Source of the DNA: Epiperipatus broadwayi
Taxonomy: Eukaryota > Onychophora > Udeonychophora > Euonychophora > Peripatidae
Direction: 5' to 3'
Length of the DNA: 64,000 nucleotides
NCBI GenBank assembly: GCA_028023455.1
Contig: JAQFVV010013064.1
Coordinates: forward strand, 1 to 64,000
Part shown: positions 35,360 to 46,830 of the stretch, in pieces
Numbering within the stretch: the first letter of the stretch is position 1
How the letters are laid out: each line of letters opens with the position of its first letter
Notes under the pieces: generated by a model
What the model was told of the DNA's origin: nothing
The model's input: the letters and a program-made list of their open reading frames with translations, nothing else
Database searches by the model: none
Program-made: the position numbers and the translations under genes

Positions 35360-36090
35360 AATTTTTTTTTAAAAAACCACAACAAATAAAATAATATGTA
35401 AAAAAAAAAATTTTTAAATAATGCTTTTATATAAAATCCAATTAAAAAGTAGAAAAAAATTGAATCTTGATTCATTTTCCATTTTTGAAAAATAAAACAA
35501 TTGGAAATTGCAGGAATATTGTTTCATAAAAGCATTTGAAGCTTTCTTGATTTTTATGCTTTTTAAAAACAAATCATAAAAATCAAAAAGACCTCAGATG
35601 CATTGGTCTGCAATTTCCAATTATTTTATAATTAGCCTAGATTCTTAAGATCCCTGATATTTTCCAAAAATGGCAAATTAACCAAGATTCAGTTTTTTTC
35701 TCTACTTTTTAGTCTGATTACTTTGTTATTGTTCTACTTTTTAATTGGCTAGTACTGTTTATATAAAAACATTATTTAAAAAAACGTTTTTGCATATTAT
35801 TTTTTAATTTTTTAATTATAAACTAAAAAGAAATCTGACAGAAAGACTCTGGCTGAGATTTTTTTTTTAGTTTTAACCATTTTTTCCCCTTAGTTGTTGT
35901 CTTAATCAGTCTTTTTCACATCTTATTATTAAATTATAATTTTTATCAGACTACAAGGCTCCAACTGAGATTTTTAATGGTTAAAACTAAAATGCTAGCT
36001 GGAGCAAAATTAAAAAAATAAATAAATAACAATAGCCTTTTAGTCTGACAAAAATCAATTAAAAATCTCACCTGGAATATCTAAAAAATC
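35360..36090. repeat. Foldback and degenerate inverted repeats
   Basis: Two nested patterns. First, 35366-35540 and 35640-35810 are imperfect inverted arms sharing GGAAATTGCAG/CTGCAATTTCC, AAGTAGAAAAAAA and the ATAATGCTTTTATATAAAA segment. Second, TTAGTTTTAACCATT (about 35867) and its complement (about 35978) with several TCTGACA...GAGATTTT copies. Probably MITE-like palindromes. No coding. Confidence 0.65.
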
Positions 36091-37557
36091 TGGACATAAA
36101 GACAGAAACATACACAGATACATAAAGATAGAAACATACATAGAAAAGTTAATATAAAGGCATATAATAAAATTTTTCATTAATGGATTAAGTTCAGGAT
36201 TATCATCTTAATATAATTTATATATTTAAAAATTATATGAAAGCTGATAAGTTTTAAGCAAAGTTTAGCTTAAAATAGGCTATGAATATGGAGACTTGAG
36301 TTGTCTGAAAGCGCCCAGCCATATAATTATTTTTTAATAATAATAAGCTTCACTTTTTTGCGTAAAGCACAATTTAAAACTTACCACTCAAAGGTGAAGC
36401 AAAAAACAAGGACTTTATTTCAATTATGAAAGCTGATAAAGAAATACAAAACTTATATTGGATATATCAGTTAAATTTTTACAGTTTGATTTGTCGTTTT
36501 TTTATTTCTAGCAATAATTAAAGATGAATTTTGAACTTGTTTTTTCAGTGAATTCACATTTTGTGTAGTCTTTCCCCGTATCTATTTTTCAATTTTTAAT
36601 TTTTTTTGTTGTAATGATCTCATTTGCTAATCTGGATATTTTAGATTGTCATATATATTTCTGATCCATTAAAAATATAGAATAGTTTCTATCTTCAACT
36701 TTATTTTTTTAATTTTTTTGAGAATGAAATACTGTACTTCAGAGCTGTTTTCAAAAATTATCGTGAAAAAAAGCAATCATTAATCCAATCGCTCTTTTGA
36801 CCACCACTGATTCTTGAGTTTGATACCAAATGAAGACCACTATTTGCAGCTCAACATTAAAAGGGGAACGAATAATGTTTTTTGAATCAGTTTTCAATTT
36901 AAAAGTTGAAAGTTGATTGTCTCAATTCCAAAAATATATAATGGCAAACAGAAAAAAATTAAAAATCCATAAGCTATCACTTCGCCCCATATTCATATAG
37001 ACTTATATAATATCAATAATTATGCGCTTATAATGCTCGTTAAAGAAGTTATATATATTATATAATTTATGAGAAAGTTTATAAACAAATTTTCATTATA
37101 GACTTATAGCAAGAAATATAATCAATTAATTAGATATAAATCATAATCATATAAATAAGCTTATTAAGAAGAAACATGAATGTATAGCTTGAAAAATGAT
37201 TATTCTTATTTTATATAATGCAAAAAAAAATTCTTTTCAAACATGCCTGTCAGTATTATTACTTATAAAAAAATATTACTTCAAAAATTATTTACAGCAC
37301 TTACTTAAAAAGTACATTTATAAGATATATTAATAAAATATTAACTTTTTATATAATTTCAGTATTTATCTAATCTTCAATAGTGCTAATAATACTATAT
37401 TCTTAAATATATTTTCATTCTAAATATATTGAGTTTTCTTATATATACATTAATCCATATAAATTAAAAGATTTTATGAATTACCAAAGGGGTTACTGAG
37501 AAATAACAAGAATTCTTGTAATTACTTTTACTAGTTAATACCTGTTGCATCTACTGT
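36091..37557. other. A+T-rich DNA without recognised genes
   Basis: Nothing recognised. Confidence 0.5.
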
Positions 37558-37741
37558 ATCACATGATCACTATTTCTTATGCTAGCACATCACTGTTATT
37601 AAAACAGGCAAGCCAGAAACTAGTCTGGGGATATTGGATGAGTAGGCACTAGATAGGGATTTTATGCATAAGCCTTCTGGCATCCATTGATTACTCTGGT
37701 TGGCACTGAATGGCACTACTGTATGGCAAGTTTTGCCTGTT
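37558..37741 (-). mobile_element. Family D repeat, copy D4 (internally deleted)
   Basis: The left end is the complement of the family terminus (ATCACATGATCACTATTTC). Then AAACAGGCAAGCCAGAAACTAG joins directly to the distal arm, deleting the left arm and the CTGATGA half of the core. The distal end is GGCAAGTTTTGCCTGTTAAA. No clear target duplication. Confidence 0.75.
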
Positions 37742-38628
37742 AAACAGAATGTAATTGTGCTACATTTGAACAAAGTGTAGAGAAATATTTAAATGTTTCA
37801 AGTGCCAGTGGAGGATATTTTTCATGATCCAAGAAATGTAAATCTTTGACTGTGAGACCTATTTAAATTGGAGAACATTACTATTTTGCAAAGTGACTGA
37901 TTCTTTGCACTGTAGTATGAACCTGTTCACCGAAATGTTTGAATAAATTGCGATATAATGCATAGTAAAAGAATATCAGGAAATGTTTACTCAAATCATA
38001 ATAGTTTACTCGCTTGTTTTACAGTCAGATGATAGCTACCTGGTAGAAAAATTTCTTTTGACATCATAAAGTGGTTGATAAAAATATAAACAATATATTT
38101 ATTTCATCATATAGCAGGCTTCCAGTAATCCAATATCGAATTTTTGTACTCATGCTATCACTGCTTTTATGTCATAGCATTCTCATTTGAAAATGACTTT
38201 AAAATGGAAGATTGGTCATGCCATATTGGCACAGAACTATTCAGGTGTGACTTGAGCTATATTTTTTTACCATAGTTTTGTATTATAACCTAAAAACTTT
38301 ATAATTTCAATAAAGCATTAATTTCTATCAGAGTTGATTTTAGCAGATTTTTGTTTTTTTGCATCGTGGGTGAACACTAGAGACTTTATAATAATAAACA
38401 AAATAGCAGTTTTGAATATCAATACCAGCTAATCAGTTATTAACAATTTAACTGCTTTTAAACTTGTAGAAGTATCTGATTTTTTTTCACAGTTATAAAA
38501 CTTATGTCAGCTTTCTGACAGATTCTTTATGATTTTAGGATTTTATGATAAAAAAAAATTATTTTGATATACATTTCTTATTCTGCTGTTCATTTGTCAA
38601 AAATATAATATTAACACAATAGGTTTTA
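37742..38628. other. A+T-rich DNA without recognised genes
   Basis: Nothing recognised. Confidence 0.5.
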
Positions 38629-39190
38629 TTACATGAGCACCATTTCATACGTTTACACATGCTATTAATAAGTGTATCAAACTCTTCATATAATAGTGTC
38701 ACCAAGTGCAAGCCTGTGTAATCAATGAATGCAGGAAGGTTTGTGCATAAAATTCCTGTCTAGTATTTACTCATCCATCATCCCCATACTAGTTTCTAAC
38801 CTATGGCTTTCATCAATGGTGAGCCTTGAATTTGAAAGCACAGCATCTAGATCTTAGGATCTAATGCAATCCTCCAGTAGTTCTACATTTTATCTATTTG
38901 ATTAACTATAAAAACCATCAAAACATCACATGATCACCATTTCATATGCTCACACATGCTATTAACAAGTAATGTGATGTGATGCACTGTGGGTTCTCCT
39001 TTTTCAGAGTAAGAAGTCAGCCACTATGTCCAGAGAAACCTGTTAGTCACTCTAGTAAACTCCATACAGTAGCCTTAGTAATCAGTGGATGCAAGGTTTA
39101 TGCATATAATCCCTATCTAGTACCTACTCATCCAATATCCCCCAAATAGTTTATAACTTGTGGTTTTCATTAGTGAGAAGCCTTGCTATT
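38629..39190 (-). mobile_element. Family D repeats, diverged copy or copies D5
   Basis: Two successive diverged left arms of family D (about 38629-38905 and 38910-39185), both in minus orientation. Each begins ATGATCACCATTTCATA/ATGAGCACCATTTCATA and each contains the complement of the CTGATGA...GAAAC segment in mutated form. Sequence between them (about 38970-39060) is unrelated. Divergence indicates an older subfamily. Confidence 0.7.
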
Positions 39191-39394
39191 GTGTGAACAG
39201 CTTTTTTTAAGTAAAGGAAATGGTAATCTTGTAATGTTTTGGTGGTAATATATTTATTATATAACGGCCAATATATCTTTCTATCTGTATGTTTATACCA
39301 GTACACAGTGCATTCATTATGCTGTCTATATCCACAATCCTGAGAAATCATGCAATCTACCAGGGAACATGCAGGGATAACTGTAAAAAATTAT
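39191..39394. other. No feature recognised
   Basis: Short spacer between family D copies. Confidence 0.4.
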
Positions 39395-40048
39395 AAATGA
39401 TGATGATCAGGTGTTAATAAGTTTTCCTAAAAGTAAACTTTCTAACTTTCCATACAGTGGTGCCTTCAAGTACAAGCCTTTGCAATCAATGGATGTAGGA
39501 ACATCCAACAACCCCAGACTAGTGCTTAACTTGTGGCTTTCATCAGTGAAGAGCATTGGATTTGAAAGCACTGCACCTAGATCTTAGGATCTAATGTTAA
39601 CATATGACATGGTGATCATGTGGTGCTTTGATGATTTTATAATCATCCTGCCCATAGGATAATGATGACCATTGTTTTTGAAAAAACCAAAGATACCAAC
39701 ATGTATAGATACTAAACTGAGTTCAGATGTATATGACGATACAAGCAAATGAGCTTGGGTTGGAAACAGTATGGTGTGTTCATCTCGGGCTCCTAGCTTT
39801 ATAGTTACCCAAATAGATAAAAGGTAGCTGCTGGAGGGTTGCATTAAATACTAAGATGTAAATACAGTGCTCTCAAATTCAAGATTCCTCACTGATAAAA
39901 GCCACAAGCTAGAAACTAGTCTGGGGATGTTAGATGAGTTGGCACTAGATAGGAATTTTATGCACAGATCTTCCTGCACCCATTGATTACAAAGGCTTGC
40001 ACTTGGTGGCACTACTGTATGGAGAGTTTGATACTCTTATTAACAGGT
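39395..40048. mobile_element. Family D foldback, copy D6, with unrelated central segment
   Basis: The left arm (about 39400-39600) and right arm (about 39815-40048) are inverted family D arms sharing GATCTTAGGATCTAA-like, CACAAGCTAGAAAC and TGCACTTGGTGGCACTACTG segments. The central 39600-39810 is not found in the other copies and may be ancestral internal sequence or an insertion; it carries no recognised frame. The right arm keeps CTGATAA (for CTGATGA) and GAAAC. Confidence 0.7.
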
Positions 40049-42192
40049 ATTATTGTTATTGTGATCAATTATAGTTTATTTACAAATATTTGATTAAAAA
40101 CCAAATTAGAAAAGCATTTTTTTACATGCATGCATATTTGTGTCGTATAATTATCTTTGACTGCTTGTATAAAATAAAGTTAAACTGTTTTAAAACAAAA
40201 ATATGGGGGTTCTTTGTTTTTATACTGTTTTTCAGTTTTATTTCTAGTAAATAATTGAATGGCACTACGGCTTGGGAGTTACTAAGAAGTTTGAGCACTG
40301 AAAGTGACAGCTGAATGCAATTTGTGAATCTTAAGCTCCAATCTGTCACTTATACCTCTACAACAACTATTTGACATTTTTATTCAGAATGAAGAATGAA
40401 TAGCATATAAGATATATATGGCTATTAAATTTTTAAACCTTAAACTACAGTTTCAACTTTTTTTATGTACAACTTGAATAAGTGTGAATTTCTAATTATC
40501 AAGTTACAGTATTATTTTTTTCTTAAGTTTTTCTTTATATAATGAATTTTTTTGATGACTCATTAGTGGTTCTTTCATTCATTTTAATAAAATGAATTGC
40601 TTAAGCTTTAATAATTTTAATTTTTGAAATATTTTTTCACACTTTTTTTGTCAAAATTCCTGGTATAATTCTTATTAAAAATAAAGCTCTTAAAATTTAG
40701 CTATAAAGAAATTGAACAAATAATATCAATTAAATTTATGAAATGATAACAAAAAAAAAATCATAATAATTAGAAATAGTTGTTCCAAATGTCTTTTCAA
40801 TTTGATGTCTATAATTTAGTTATGTATAATTTAGATGCATATATAATAAAAATAAAGTTTATTTTTTAAATTAAAAGTATAAGATTGTTGAAAGTAGAAA
40901 AATTTGTCGTAAGACTTTTTTTTTCAAAATATATGAAAATCATTTGCTATCTGTTGTAAATCATAAGAGCAGTTTATAGAATAGTGATATAATGATAGAT
41001 AGGGTCATGAGCTACATATTGTTGGTTGAAACTCAACTTTTGTTATTTTTGCTATGGATGACAACATTTAATTACATTTAAAATTATGAATAATTATAGG
41101 CAATTTTTAGAATTGAAAACTAGACTTCTTAAAGAATCTCTACTTCTGTTAAAAATAAGATATTGATTGCTAGATATTAAATAAAAATAGTTTTTAAAAT
41201 TTACAATCTTTGACCCGATTTTCAAATTCAAAAAGGAATAAAGAAATTTAGGCACAGGTAACTAAGATTTCCTGATTTGAAGTCAGTATTTTTTTAGGTC
41301 AGTCCATATCCTAAATATCCATATTGATTGATAAATGGATATTTTGCTATTAATTAGATGGAGTTTAAAGTAAGCCAGGATAATCTGAATTGGTTATATA
41401 TATAAAAAAACCTATGATTACATTATAATGCAGCTTTGAACACTGCGACAGATATTATACATATTAGTATCTCAAAGTATTTGTCCAGACTAGAGAATAA
41501 GGGATTTTTTTTAGCAAAAACATTTAAATGCTTTTATCTGAAAATTTAAACAACACTAAGAAATTTATAATTATTGTCACCAAGGAATGACTCCTCTCCC
41601 CACAGTAGTTAATCTATTGAATAACCCTCATAAGTAGCATTTTGAAAAGCAATTTTCTTAGCTTTTTATCTAAAAATTAGGTCAAATGGAATTTTGATAT
41701 TACATTTTACAATGAAACCAAACATTTTAAAATACAATTATTTTATTCATTTTCTGAAATTATCTATTATTTTCAAGATCAAATATTTAAAAATTATAGT
41801 TGAAACTGGTTTTCTGTTTCACTGACTTGTCAATTTTTTTTTAAATAAATATATGCAGAGATTATATGTGTGTGAGTATAACTTACTATAATTTGCTTAA
41901 TATTGGTATTAAAAATAATATCTGCTGACAGTTTAAGGAAAGGTTTGATTAAATTTTCTAATTGGATAGTTTCTTATTTATTATTGACAGGTACATTATT
42001 AAAATGGAACATAAAAGTTTAGGTAGCCCCAAGATCAGGCAAGAGCTTTTTATTTGCCAAACCTGAATCGTATGATGTTTAACTTGTCAATTTTTATATA
42101 TATTTTTAAAATAGTAAAAAAAAAGAAGTCTAAACAATGACCTTTGAATGAATAGATATATAATTTTATTTTTTAAACATTATAGATTTAAG
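40049..42192. other. A+T-rich DNA without recognised genes
   Basis: Nothing recognised. Confidence 0.5.
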
Positions 42193-42618
42193 CCAATAAA
42201 CATCACATGACCACCACCTCTTATGCTTGTGTATAACTGTTGTTAAAACAGGCAAAACTCACTATATATATTTTGCCACACACAGCAAGCTAGAGTAATC
42301 AATGGATGCCAGAAGACTTGTGCATAAAATCCCCATCTAGTGCCTACTCATCCAATATTCCCAGACTCATAGTTTTGTAGTTAAATGGAGATAAAAGGTG
42401 GTTTGCTGGAGGGTTGCATTAGATCCTAAGATCTAGGTGCAGTGCTATCAGATCCAAAACTCCTCACTGATGAAGACCATAAGCCAGAAACTAGTCTGGG
42501 GATATTGGATGAGTAGGCACTAGATGGGAATTTTATGCACAAGCCTTCTGGCATCCATTGATTACTCTAGCTTGCTGTGGGTGGCAATATATATCGTGAG
42601 TTTTGCCTGTTTTAACAA
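42193..42618 (-). mobile_element. Family D foldback, copy D7
   Basis: The left arm (42193-42368) starts with the complement of the family terminus (AACATCACATGACCACC). The right arm (about 42370-42618) holds CTGATGAAGACCATAAGCCA followed by GAAAC. Inverted AAACAGGCAAAACTC/GAGTTTTGCCTGTTT ends are intact. Flanks ATTATAGATTTAA and ATTATTAGACATTTAA are similar but not exact, so the target duplication is uncertain. Confidence 0.8.
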
Positions 42619-44264
42619 TAATTATTAGACATTTAAATTTATTACATTTTAATTTTATATCTATGTTATAAATCATTGACACATTACTCATATAAATACG
42701 GTTTATGACTGCTATACTTGAAGCAGTGCTCAGATAGAAAAAGAACAACAATAGAGGTAGGAACAACTGTGTGAAGACTTACAGCTTGTTAAAAATCCTG
42801 CTAAGATTTCTTTTGAGTTGAACATTCTCATATAAAATTTGAAATCTGTTGTTAAATTTTCAAGCACAAAATAAAAATAAGTAACATTTCTTTATCCATT
42901 AAAATAGAAATTATCTTGTAAATTGTAAGCTTATTTCTATCAATTTTCATTGAATTGAAGTAAAAATTAATAGTTATTGCCTCTATCATGAATAGGACAT
43001 TATATTGACTTTATTCATATTTCTAGGAATTATTTTAAAGACAGTTCAAATATAATCTGAATTGAGACAAAAAAAATTGAAAGAAATATGTGAGATAGCT
43101 GTTTTGATTGTTCAAGTTATAGTGTTGGAATTATAAATTTATTTAAAGTAAGTTGAAGTAAAGAAGGGTTCCCCTCTTTTCTTCCTAAATGTAAGCTTGT
43201 GGTTAAGACCTGTAGAGGTCCCTACTATCGCATTTTTACATGCACATTCTTGAGGTTACAGCCTTAGTAAATATTACTTAGTGTTGGAATGTGTATATTT
43301 AAGAATGCTTTATTAGTTTTCTATCGAGAAAAAGTTCCATATAGGTTCCCGCACATAAGAAAGTATCTTATTAAAAGTCAGTTTTGTAAATAGAACTTCG
43401 TTGTAGATTTTTAATATATATTTTTTTGTTATTTTTGTGCATAAACATTGTTTATTAACCAAGATAGCAGATATATTTGTAAGAAATCTTAAATATTGAT
43501 CCCAGTCTAATCAATTTAGCATATTTGGTATAATATGACAATGAGGACTATTTTTTCTATATTTTTCATGGTATAATTAATTTTTTTTTTCTGAAAGCAT
43601 TGTTCTGTGGTGAAATTGCTAAGAATACTAGCATTTTAAGCCAGTAAACAACACACTACAATATAAAGTAATATTGTTTGCAAATCATTTTTTCATGTTT
43701 TTTTTCTTTTTTATCTTTTTAATGATCTAATAGTGTCATTATCTTTAAATAATCTCTCAACCAACCCCCTTTATATTATTTACAGCTCTTTTGTGTTTCT
43801 AATCTTTTTGTTCATAACTAATTAAAACATTTATCTAAAAGAAATATGTTTTAAAGCAAAGCTTCACATGACTTTATTTTAATATTTTGTCTAAGTAGCT
43901 GTAATTCAGTCTTATTCTACTAATTTATAGCCGTTGAGTAAAAGAATATAAATATAACTCCATCATTTGTTTTCATTGATTATTCAAGCCTATAATAGAT
44001 GGTTCTGGAACAGAAGAAATAGAAGGTTATATAATCTGTAAAGTTAAAAAGCATAATGAAATTTTTGAAGTCAAATTTTATTACATACATAAGTCTTCTA
44101 TCTGATTGCTGAACATTGGATTAAAGGCTTGTAAACTATCTTATTTATTAGTTGAATGAGATCTTTTCTGTGATCAAATAATGCGTTCTTTTCAGTTATT
44201 TATTTGCCTTCTAAGTAAATATGTGTCAGTGACTCACTTCTTTCAATTATTATCTTAGAAGTAT
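42619..44264. other. A+T-rich DNA without recognised genes
   Basis: Nothing recognised. Confidence 0.5.
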
Positions 44265-44438
44265 CATTAGATGTTTTGCATAAATATACAAAGTGTATCC
44301 AATAAATATTTCTGTAGTGTAATTTTCACTACACCACTCTCACGCAAGGTAGGGTCTGGTTTCTTTCCGCTTTTAACACCTTGTGGAGGGATGTAATCAT
44401 AAACATATCTCCAAAGACGTGAAAAAGATCTATAATCT

Positions 44439-44480
44439 CCAAGATGCGCATTTTGTGTTAAACCAGCATTCATCAGTTGG
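44439..44480 (-). ncRNA. Hammerhead motif A1 (one core change)
   Basis: Minus-strand reading: stem I CCAA/TTGG, core CTGATGA, stem II TGCT around GGTTT with AACA (one mismatch), then AAAA where GAAA is needed (G12 changed to A), then TGCGCATC giving self-complementary stem III ATGCGCAT and cleavage base C. The G12 change would be expected to abolish cleavage. Confidence 0.65.
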
Positions 44481-45070
44481 CCTAGACCACAATACTCTTA
44501 TACATGTCTTTCTTATTGTTTAGCATATATATATAAATAGCAAATTATTACAGATTAATTGATGTGTTAAATGTGCTGCCCATAACTTTAACGCAAATCA
44601 CTTAATGAAAGTATATTAATAATTTTTATTAGTCAGTTATTAGACTAGAGATTATCCAATAATGAATAATATTTCTGTAGTGTAATTTTCACTACACCAG
44701 TCTCATGCAAGGTAGGGACTGTTTTCTATCCACTTTTAGTACCTTGTGGAGGATATAATCATAAACATATGACCAAAGACATGCTAATAAATGATTAATA
44801 AAAATTATTAATATGCTTTCATTAAGTGATTTGTGTCAAAAGTTGTTAGGGCAGCACAGTTGGCACATCAATTAAAATGTAACAATGATAAAGATATGCA
44901 TAAGATATTGTATGTATATATATAGATAGTATCATCAGATTTTCAATGATATGGATGGCAGAAAAGTTGGAGGCTGCAGTGGATTGAAGTCTGTCCATTA
45001 AAGTATGAAGATTTGCTGTCTTAATATAAACTGAGCATTGATTATATATGTGTGAGAGATGATAATCTGG

Positions 45071-45114
45071 ACCAACTGATGAGTGCTGGTTTAGCATGAA
45101 ATACGTATATTGGT
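45071..45114 (+). ncRNA. Complete canonical hammerhead ribozyme (family B)
   Basis: Every conserved element is visible. Stem I ACCAA (45071-45075) pairs with TTGGT (45110-45114). Core CTGATGA is at 45076-45082. Stem II GTGCT/AGCAT (45083-45087 with 45093-45097) closes loop GGTTT. GAAA is at 45098-45101. Stem III is ATAC/GTAT (45101-45104 with 45105-45108), a self-complementary octamer that as a monomer leaves two pairs and an ACGT loop. U16.1 is T45108 and the cleavage base is A45109, so the predicted cut is between 45109 and 45110. Very short stem III with a palindromic tip is the form known from Penelope-like elements, thought to act as dimers. Self-cleavage itself is inferred. Confidence 0.88.
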
Positions 45115-45538
45115 GATTATTAATCTTTTCTACATGTGTGTGGTCATGTGTATCAGTTGTATGAGATAGTGTGGATAGTTGAATGGTGCTTGAAAATCTG
45201 AGTTCAAATCCTCTATACTTACAATTAACCTCCCAGGTTTGTGAAGAGTGCCTGGTTTTCAGATATTTATATATAGCAAATTATTACAGTTTAATTGATG
45301 TGTTAAATGTGCTGCCCTCACAACTTTAACACAAATCACTTAATGAAAGTATATTAATAATTTTTATTAGTCAGTTATTAGACTAGAGATTATCCAATAA
45401 TGAATAATATTTCTGTAGTGTAATTTTCACTACACCATTCTCATGCAAGGTAGGGACTGGTTTCTATCTGCTTTTAACATCTTGTGGAGGAGTGTAATCA
45501 CAAACACATGACCAAAGACGTGAAAAAAATGTATGTTC

Positions 45539-45581
45539 CCTAAGGTGCCCATTTCATGCTGAACTAGCACTCATCAGTTGG
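45539..45581 (-). ncRNA. Hammerhead motif A2 (cleavage-site change)
   Basis: Minus-strand reading: CCAA, CTGATGA (complement of 45571-45577), stem II GTGCT/AGCAT with loop AGTTC, GAAA intact, then TGGGCACC. The expected AUC at the cleavage site is ACC (U16.1 lost) and the distal stem I is TTAGG, so activity is unlikely. The loop change AGTTC against GGTTT with the stem conserved supports selection for structure before decay. Confidence 0.65.
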
Positions 45582-46027
45582 CTCAGATCATAATATCTTG
45601 CACATATCTTTATCATTGTTCAGTATATACAGGTAGACAATTACTACAGTTTAATTGATGTGTTAGACTTCCTGTCTACATAGCTTTGACCTAAATCACT
45701 CGATGGAAGTATATTAATAATTTATTATCCACTTAATGAATAATATTTCTGTAGTGTAATTTTCACTACACCAGTCTCATGCAAGATAGGGACTGTTTTC
45801 TATCCACTTTTAGTACCTTGTGGAGGATATAATCATAAACATATGACCAAAGATATGCTAATAAATGATTAATAAAAATTATTAATATGCTTTCATTAAG
45901 TGATTTGTGTCAAAGTTGTTAGGGCAGCACAGTTGACACATCAATTAAAATGTAGTAATTTGCTATCTATCTATATATATATATATTGAACAATGATAAA
46001 AATATGCATAATAGATTGTGGTCTGGG

Positions 46028-46069
46028 CCAACTGATGAGTTTTTGTTCAGCACAAAATGTGCAGCTTGG
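46028..46069 (+). ncRNA. Hammerhead motif A3 (degenerate)
   Basis: CCAA, CTGATGA (46032-46038), a stem II region GTTTTT...CAGCAC with lost pairing, AAAA in place of GAAA, TGTGCAGC, TTGG. Stem I CCAA/TTGG survives. Two catalytic positions (G12 and U16.1) are lost. Confidence 0.55.
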
Positions 46070-46210
46070 GGATCGTAGATCTTTTTTACATGCCTTTGGT
46101 TATATGTTTATGAATACATCCTTTCAGAAAGTGTTAAAAGCAGATAGAAATGAGTCCTACCTTGAGTGGTATAATGGAAATTACACTACAGAAATATTCA
46201 TTTAGAGATT

Positions 46211-46830
46211 ATCCAAAATGAATATTTCTGTAGTGTAAATGTTATTTTTATCATTCTAATTTTTATATTATTGTCATTACTATTATTTTTTATATATTTT
46301 GTTGTATGTTAAAACTTGTTGATCATATTCACAACTACATATTATTTTTTTAATAACAAAATATACAAATCCTATTTGATTTGTTCTAAATAATATCTAA
46401 AAGCTTGGAATAACTGATGAAAGGGATTTCTTTGAAACAAATCTTTATGCTTTATATTATTAACTTACAATTCAAAAATTTGCTACCATATATGCTGGCT
46501 AATATTTTACTTCTGTAATACTCAGTCTGCAGCCTGTTAAGATTTCATGTGCTGTTTGAAATATACATTCATTAATCTAAAGTTTTTAAAATCTTGAAAA
46601 GCATAAGAACAATCAGTCAATCAACAAATAGGTGTGCCCTGCACTTTGACCAGAAACTACATTCATGATGATTTGTTCTGTTGCATAATTATGTTAATGC
46701 ATGACAGTTTTGTATTTTGCAATTTCAAATATATGCAGAACAGATACAGCAAACTTGTGCTCAAACATATTGTTTTATGTTAAATAATAATTTTAATTAT
46801 CCATAATAACAAGATTGTCTTCGAACTAAA
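46211..46830. other. A+T-rich DNA without recognised genes
   Basis: May include the 5' flank of the hAT element that follows; TIRs not identified. Confidence 0.45.

Larger units (their letters stand above)
44265..46210. mobile_element. Compound family A/B hammerhead repeat block
   Basis: Alternating pieces. Family A in minus orientation: 44265-44640, then a truncated inverted A (about 44655-44890). A family B segment in plus orientation, about 44940-45250. Family A minus again: 45265-45660. A second copy of the truncated inverted A, about 45725-45965, continuing into a full plus-orientation A arm to 46210. 44520-44700 is directly repeated at 45265-45450, and 44655-44890 at 45725-45965, so segmental duplication shaped the block. 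The ends carry TTTCTGTAGTGTAATTTTCA and its complement. A tRNA-like stretch with B-box-like GAGTTCAAATCCTC lies at about 45140-45215. Four hammerhead motifs are listed separately. Frames at 44267-44473 (-) and 45993-46205 (+) are the same repeat read on opposite strands. Confidence 0.8.

Noticed and set aside
45993-46205. 70-codon plus-strand frame as a small gene
   Set aside because: Same repeat as the minus-strand frame at 44267-44473; it overlaps hammerhead A3 and has no domain.
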